This document shows positions 59,160-64,000 of a stretch of 64,000 nt of DNA, one piece after another. How positions within the stretch are numbered: the first letter of the stretch is position 1; each line of letters opens with the position of its first letter. Origin of the DNA: DATLNM01 sp035536775. GTDB lineage: Bacteria > Actinomycetota > CADDZG01 > WHSQ01. The stretch is from contig DATLNM010000028.1 of NCBI GenBank assembly GCA_035536775.1, positions 45,720-109,719 of the forward strand. Direction: 5' to 3'. The notes beneath the pieces were generated by a model. It was not told where the DNA came from, searched no databases, and saw only the letters and a list, made by a program, of their open reading frames with translations. The position numbers were made by a program, and so were the translations under genes.

Positions 59160-60305
59160 ATGCCAGCCGACCTGCGGCTCCTCGACGACGAGCAGAAGGA
59201 TCTGGTCGGACTCGTGCGGGAGTTCGCCGCCAAGGAGCTCGGTCCGCAGAGTCGCGGATACGAGGAACGTTCAGAGGATCCAGCCGCTCTCTACGCGAAG
59301 CTCGCCGACCTCGGCCTCGCCGGTCTGTCGTTCCCTGAGGAGCACGGCGGGGGTGGCCAGACGTACCTGACCTATCTGACCGTCCTCGAGGAGATCGCCT
59401 ACTCCTATCTATCGTTCGCGATCGGGTTGTCGGTCCACACCCTGTGTTCGTTCGCGGTCAACGAGTTCGGGGACGACGCGCAGAAGAAGGAGATCCTTGC
59501 CAAGCTCACGACGGGGGAGTGGTTCGGCGCATACTCACTGTCCGAGCCGAACTCTGGGTCCGATGCCGCCGCACTCACAACCAAGGCGGCCGTTTCTGAT
59601 GGCGGCTACCGCCTGACGGGCAGCAAGGTCTTCTGCACTCGCGGTGCCGAGGCCGACGTCGTTCTCGTGATGGCTCGTACGGGCGACGAGTCGGCGAGGG
59701 GCATCAGCGCTTTCCTGGTCGAGAAGGGGACCCCCGGGTTCTCGGGGTCCAAGAAGGAAGACAAGATGGGCTGGAGATCGTCGCCGACCTGGGGCCTGGT
59801 CCTTGACGGAGCACAGCTACCGGCCGATCGCCGTCTAGGTGACGAGGGGCAGGGATTCAAGATCGCGCTCGCGTCGCTCGATTCCGGTCGTCTCGGGATA
59901 GCGGCGTGTGCAACCGGCGTAGCGCAAGCGGCTCTCGACGCCGCACTCGATTTCACCGCGGATCGAGAGCAGTTCGGCAAACCCGTTTCGGCCAATGAGG
60001 GCGTCCAGTTCATGCTCGCCGATATGGCGACCAGCATCGACGCCGGACGCGCCCTCTACCGCCACGCTGCGACACTTCGTGATCACGGGCTCGAATATTC
60101 ATTGCAGGCGGCGGAGGCCAAGCTCTTCTGTACCGATGTAGCGATGCGCGTGACGACGGACGCGGTCCAGCTCCACGGTGGCTACGGCTACATCACGGAA
60201 TATCCCGTCGAGCGTTTCATGCGCGAGGCCAAGGGTCTGCAGATCGTCGAAGGAACGAACCAGATCCAGCGTTACGTGATCGGACGCCGTCTGACCCAGC
60301 GTTAG
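59160..60305 (+). CDS. Acyl-CoA dehydrogenase
   Basis: 381 residues from the ATG at 59160. FAD-dependent alpha,beta-dehydrogenation of an acyl-CoA. 'AYSLSEPNSGSDAAALTTKAAV' (FAD and substrate signature), 'YRLTGSKVFCTRGAEADVVLVMART', 'DREQFGKPVSANEGVQFMLADMA' and 'VQLHGGYGYITEYPVERFMREAKGLQIVEGTNQIQR'. The catalytic Glu lies in the IVEGTN segment, as in short/medium-chain enzymes. Two-base gap to the amidohydrolase. Confidence 0.95.
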   Translation: MPADLRLLDDEQKDLVGLVREFAAKELGPQSRGYEERSEDPAALYAKLADLGLAGLSFPEEHGGGGQTYLTYLTVLEEIAYSYLSFAIGLSVHTLCSFAVNEFGDDAQKKEILAKLTTGEWFGAYSLSEPNSGSDAAALTTKAAVSDGGYRLTGSKVFCTRGAEADVVLVMARTGDESARGISAFLVEKGTPGFSGSKKEDKMGWRSSPTWGLVLDGAQLPADRRLGDEGQGFKIALASLDSGRLGIAACATGVAQAALDAALDFTADREQFGKPVSANEGVQFMLADMATSIDAGRALYRHAATLRDHGLEYSLQAAEAKLFCTDVAMRVTTDAVQLHGGYGYITEYPVERFMREAKGLQIVEGTNQIQRYVIGRRLTQR

Positions 60306-60307
60306 AG

Positions 60308-61837
60308 GTGGCCGACCCTCTTCTTCTACACGGTGCGCGCTCCCTTGTCGGCGCGCCCGAACGGTCCTGGATCCTCATCGAAGAGGGTCGGATCGCGGGG
60401 ATGGGTCGTCCAGGCCACGAGCCTCGGGCGGCGCGCCCCGTCGATGTGGACGGAGCGGTTTTGGGACCCGCCTATTGCGATGCCCACGTGCATCTCGGTG
60501 CTACCGGCTTGTTGGCGGCGGGAGTCGACCTCACAGCAGTAGCGACCGTCGATGAGGTGCTTGCGCGCCTCGCTGCCGTGCCGCCCGGACGTGCCGAGCT
60601 GTTCGGACATGGCTTTGACGACCCCCTCGACCGTCCGTTGTCGGCGAGAGACATCGACGGCGTAGTGGGCGACCGCGCGGTATTGCTGGCGCAAGCGGAT
60701 CTTCATACGTGTGTCGTCTCCTCGAAGATCCTCCACGCGCTCGACCTCGCTGACCTCGAGGGGGTGGAGCGTTCGGAGGAAGTCCCCACAGGCCGATTGA
60801 GCGAACGGGCCGCGGGTGCCGCCTTCAGGTGGTTCGACGCGCATCTCTCGCCTGCCACTCAGGTCGAGGCCCTCGAGGCCGCGGCGCAGCTTGCCTACGG
60901 TCGTGGTATCGCAGAGGTGCACGAGATGTTCGTCCCGGAGTGGCGGGACGAGGGAGGACTCGACCTGTCGCTCAGCACCGTGGAGCCACTCGCTTTGCGA
61001 GTGGTGTCCTACGTCGCGCTCGACGATGTTCGTCCAGTCGCGGAGCGAGGGCTTGTGCAGGTCGGTGGAGACTGGTTCCTCGACGGGAGCTTCGGGTCTC
61101 ACACGGCGTGGCTGATGGAACCGTACTCGGACCTTCCGTCGGACGAGGCATCGCGAGGGATGGAGTACCGCACCGATGACGAGGTGATGCATCTGTTCTC
61201 GGCGGCGCAATCAGGCGGCTTGCAGGTTGCCGTCCACGCGATCGGCGATGCCGCCATCGATCAAGCGCTTCGGATCTGGGAACGGATCGCGGCCCGGGAT
61301 GGGATCGCAAAGATCAGGGCGCTCCGCCACCGCATCGAGCACTTCGAGGTCGCCAACGATCTGGCGTTCCGGCGCGCCGCTCGCCTCGGCCTGGGCCTCT
61401 GTGTACAGCCGGCGTTCGATCTGATGTGGGGGGGGCCCGAAGGGCTCTACTCCAAGCGCATCGGCTGGGATCGGGCGCGGGTCATGAACCGGTTCGCCTC
61501 CATGGTCAAGGCCGGACTTAACGTGGGAGTCGGCTCCGACTCGATCGTGACCCCAATGGACCCGAATCTGCAGATGGCGTCGCTGAGGGACCACCATGTC
61601 CCCGAGGAGCGCCTCGATGCGGAGACCGCCCACCGACTTCACACCTCAGGGGCCTTCGGGCTGGCTCCCGGAGCCGACCGGCTGGCGGGGACGCTCACTC
61701 TGGGGGCGCCCGGACACCTGGTTGCCCTCGATCGGGACCCCCTCACGGCCTCTACCGTCGAGCTGAGGGCGACCGAAGTCCTCGGGACGTGGATCGGGGG
61801 CATGAGGGTATGGCCGCCGCACCTTAGGGAGGAGTAA
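60308..61837 (+). CDS. Amidohydrolase (YtcJ-like)
   Basis: 509 residues, GTG start. TIM-barrel metal-dependent hydrolase of the amidohydrolase_3 type. Metal ligands DAHVHL near 58-63, 'VAVHAIGDAAID', 'RHRIEHFEVAN' and 'GVGSDSIVTPMDPNLQMASLRDH'. Substrate unknown. Cotranscribed with the acyl-CoA dehydrogenase. Confidence 0.9.
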   Translation: MADPLLLHGARSLVGAPERSWILIEEGRIAGMGRPGHEPRAARPVDVDGAVLGPAYCDAHVHLGATGLLAAGVDLTAVATVDEVLARLAAVPPGRAELFGHGFDDPLDRPLSARDIDGVVGDRAVLLAQADLHTCVVSSKILHALDLADLEGVERSEEVPTGRLSERAAGAAFRWFDAHLSPATQVEALEAAAQLAYGRGIAEVHEMFVPEWRDEGGLDLSLSTVEPLALRVVSYVALDDVRPVAERGLVQVGGDWFLDGSFGSHTAWLMEPYSDLPSDEASRGMEYRTDDEVMHLFSAAQSGGLQVAVHAIGDAAIDQALRIWERIAARDGIAKIRALRHRIEHFEVANDLAFRRAARLGLGLCVQPAFDLMWGGPEGLYSKRIGWDRARVMNRFASMVKAGLNVGVGSDSIVTPMDPNLQMASLRDHHVPEERLDAETAHRLHTSGAFGLAPGADRLAGTLTLGAPGHLVALDRDPLTASTVELRATEVLGTWIGGMRVWPPHLREE

Positions 61838-61870
61838 CCTGAGGTCCACGGATAACCGACAGACCGTCCG

Positions 61871-62632
61871 ATGGTGGGGGGCGGCGGAACAGTGCGGAAA
61901 GGGGTGGTCGATTTGCCCAGGTGGGTGGACGGCATCCTGGCGGTCACATACGACTGCTGGGGGACATTGCTCCAAGACCGTGATTGGGAGGGCGCCATGG
62001 AAAGACGAGTGGGCGCCCTTCAGCGTTTTCTGGACCTGTCCGACGACGATGCACGCGCGCTGATCGACGAGGCCTGGAACCACCACGACGAAGCATGGAA
62101 GCAGGTCGAGTCTTTCGGCCCCGGTCGTATGGCCGCTTACTGCCTCGAGGAACACGACATCTCCGACGACGATTCGATCAACACCCTCACGCGCGAGTTC
62201 GAGGAGGCCAGCATCGACGCAGGAGTCGAGGCCGTTGCGGGTGCCAAGGCAACACTCGACGCCCTGTCGGCGAAGAACATCCGCCTCGCGCTCATCTGTG
62301 ACACCGGATTCACACCGGGGCGCGTCGTGCGAACGCTCCTCGACGACGCAGGGTTACTGGATCACTTCGAAGCTCTGTGCTTCTCCGACGAGGTCGGCGT
62401 TCCGAAGCCCGGCCAAGAGATCTTCGCCAAGGCGCTCGCCGAGCTCGGCGTGCAGCCCTACGAGACCGTCCACGTCGGTGACCTCAAGCGCACCGATGTA
62501 GCCGGCGCGCGCAACGTAGGCATCCACCCGATCCGTTTCCGCGGCGTTCACGACGACGAATGCGACTCGACCGAAGCCGAATGCGTCATCGACCGCCACG
62601 AAGAGATCCTCGACGTACTAGGCCTGACGTAA
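61871..62632 (+). CDS. HAD-superfamily hydrolase
   Basis: 253 residues as called; TTG 61913, nine bases after an AAAGGGG site, is an equally good start (MPRWVDGILAVTYD). Motif I is 'VTYDCWGTLL', the haloacid dehalogenase-like D-x-W-G-T form; the cap domain follows; motif II-III are 'LALICDTGFTPG' and 'SDEVGVPKPGQEIFAKAL'; motif IV is 'VHVGDLKRTDVAGARNVG'. Substrate unknown. Confidence 0.88.
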   Translation: MVGGGGTVRKGVVDLPRWVDGILAVTYDCWGTLLQDRDWEGAMERRVGALQRFLDLSDDDARALIDEAWNHHDEAWKQVESFGPGRMAAYCLEEHDISDDDSINTLTREFEEASIDAGVEAVAGAKATLDALSAKNIRLALICDTGFTPGRVVRTLLDDAGLLDHFEALCFSDEVGVPKPGQEIFAKALAELGVQPYETVHVGDLKRTDVAGARNVGIHPIRFRGVHDDECDSTEAECVIDRHEEILDVLGLT

Positions 62633-62663
62633 GGCCGAAGTTCCACAGGTCCGCTCCAGGAAC

Positions 62664-64000
62664 CTAGGGTCCGGGTCCGTCGCGTGTGTCGGGCTCTTCG
62701 CTTTCGGCACCTGAGGAGCACGCCTCCAGCGCGGCCCAGACGGAGTCGTAGTCGACGTAGCTGCCGTCCCACTCGGACGCGCAGGTCGTCTCGTCGATGA
62801 TGAGGCCACGTTTCGCGTTGCGTTCGGGTCCGCTCGGACCCGTGGCTCGCGATGACAGTGAATCGGGGATGGCGCGTCCGAGGCGATCGAACCACTTCGG
62901 CTTGCCGTCGATCATTTCCACCTTGAACTCGCCTACGTGCAGCAACGTGTGATGGAAGCGGCAACCGCTCGCGAGCTTCCCAAGCTTGGTCTTGCCGGGC
63001 GCCGGCCCACCCGGCACCGCGGCCCATGGATCGGTGTGATGCGCGTCGACCCCGGCCTTCTGGGTGCACCCCGGGAACGTGCAGCCACGATCACGGTGGT
63101 TGAGCGCTCGCCTTAGTGCCGGTGAGATCCGCCGGGTCTTGCGTCCGACGTCGATGGTCTCCCCGTTCTTCTCGAGCAGAGCGGTGATCGAGCAGTCACA
63201 CAGGATGCGTTCCAGCGTCGCCTGGGAGAGACGCGCCCCATCCTGGGTCACCAGCATCGCGTCGGCGTCGGGGTTGGCGAGAAGGTCCGCATCGACATGC
63301 ACGTTGAGGTGGTAGGCGTCCCCACCCGAGCGTCCGGTCGTCTTGCCGGCAAGATACGAGTCGGCGAGCGCGATGAGCGACGCCACGTCGCGATCGGCGG
63401 CGGCGTCGTCGACCTCGGCCACGCCGCTTCCAGCGCCCGGGCCATGATGCCGCCCTCCTCACCGGTCATGCGCGCGCGCATCACGAAGCTGTTGCCTGAC
63501 TCAAATGAATCCCAATTCCGCCCCTGGCGGAGCCATAGTGGTAGCGGAGGTAGCTCTTGTAGCGCACCTCGGCCTCTTCGGCGTCATCCATCATGCGCTT
63601 GTAGTTGCTGCAGATCCGAGACAGCTGCGTCGGGCTCGACTGGCGCGCCCAAGTGGCCAAAGTCGCTTCGTTCTCGGGTCGCGCCACCGCCGCGATCGCA
63701 TGCGCCTGGTCGATCGAGATCTCACCCTTCTCGAGCGCCTCTGCGGTCGCCGGCAGCGACTCCATCGCGACCCCGACCTGGGTGATGCGCCGAGCCGTAG
63801 CCACCGACACACCCGTCGCGTAGCTCGCCCACTGTGCGGTGGACTTCGCCCCGAAGAAAGCGAGCTTGCCATTGCGCTCGATGCGGGCGATCAGCTTGGC
63901 GCGCTGCGCCTCGAGCGCGTTGATGTGCGCCGATAGCTCCCGGACCCTGTCCACGATCCGCTCGCACTCGGCATCGTCCATCAACGGCTCGTCGACGCTA
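62664..64000 (-). pseudogene. DUF222/HNH endonuclease gene, disrupted and partial
   Basis: DUF222-HNH protein gene common in Actinomycetota, broken here. From the window edge down to 63535 the frame reads an intact DUF222 N-terminus ('MDDAECERIVDRVRELSAHIN' ... 'YKSYLRYHY'). Bases 63503-63534 are an inserted palindromic element that shifts the frame and gives a stop at 63481. Removing it restores '..HYESGNSFVMRARMTGEEGG'. A second shift near 63420-63427 follows, after 'ALEAA'. From there 'VAEVDDAAADRDVASL' continues to the HNH domain ('RGCTFPGCTQKAGVDAHHTDPWA'). The 5' end may lie outside the window. The HNH part itself looks intact. Confidence 0.8.
63503..63534 (+). repeat. Palindromic repeat element, copy 3 (inserted in HNH gene)
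   Basis: ATTCCGCCCCTGGCGGAGCC core with the same TCCGC/GCGGA stem as the copies at 33449 and 33503. Here it is a clean 32-base insertion between a Tyr codon and a Glu codon of the DUF222 gene. Boundaries are uncertain by a few bases. Confidence 0.7.

Overview
The window is high-GC DNA packed on both strands, with many 1-4 base start/stop overlaps (ATGA, GTGA, TTGA). It carries a complete Pup-proteasome locus (Mpa/ARC ATPase, Dop, Pup, PrcB, PrcA, PafA, DUF3866, PafB, PafC, TatA, TatC, HelY-type helicase). That gene order is characteristic of Actinomycetota. Lineage below phylum cannot be read from the sequence; an uncultured or deep-branching actinobacterium is plausible. Six genes have a TANNNT hexamer exactly 6 nt before the start codon and a seventh has it at 7 nt, which suggests frequent leaderless transcription.

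Layout. 1-2.5 kb: two family 5 solute-binding proteins, then tRNA-Leu(GAG). 2.7-11.7 kb: housekeeping and unknown genes (a cyclic-nucleotide-binding protein with an unrecognised N-terminus, DEAD-box helicase, pyruvate kinase, RsbW-like ATPase, SpoU-type rRNA/tRNA methylase, hydrolase, HIT protein). 11.8-22.7 kb: a surface-polysaccharide cluster (phosphoglycosyl transferase, polymerase-like membrane protein, two glycosyltransferases, methyltransferase, flippase, Wzz/tyrosine autokinase, DUF4012 protein, GDP-mannose dehydratase).

22.7-29.0 kb: a lasso-peptide-type RiPP cluster set into the polysaccharide region. I found a 38-codon precursor gene at 22718-22834 (minus) with the leader motif Y-x-P-P-x-I-x-x-L-G. 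It is accompanied by an HPr-kinase-like protein, a short asparagine-synthetase-like cyclase, a B2 protease, a B1/PqqD recognition protein, a nucleotidyltransferase, a two-component ABC exporter and a PRMT-like methyltransferase with a PqqD-like C-terminal domain. A Tat-exported beta-helix protein lies just upstream of this operon. This is the best candidate for an undescribed system here.

30.9-35.4 kb: small secreted and hypothetical proteins, an HtrA-like lipoprotein protease, a ThiS/MoaD-like sulfur carrier with an unusual tail, TtuA-like tRNA thiolase and TrmI. 35.4-52.8 kb: the proteasome locus, interrupted by two tandem endonuclease VII-type HNH genes between pup and prcB and by a GAF-PAS histidine kinase. 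52.8-62.6 kb: lipid and central metabolism (thiolase, FAD oxidase, lipid kinase, hydrolase, GlpD, acyl-CoA dehydrogenase, amidohydrolase, HAD hydrolase). 62.7-64 kb: a DUF222/HNH gene broken by a ~32 bp palindromic element. Two more copies of that element lie inside the tail of the sulfur-carrier gene.
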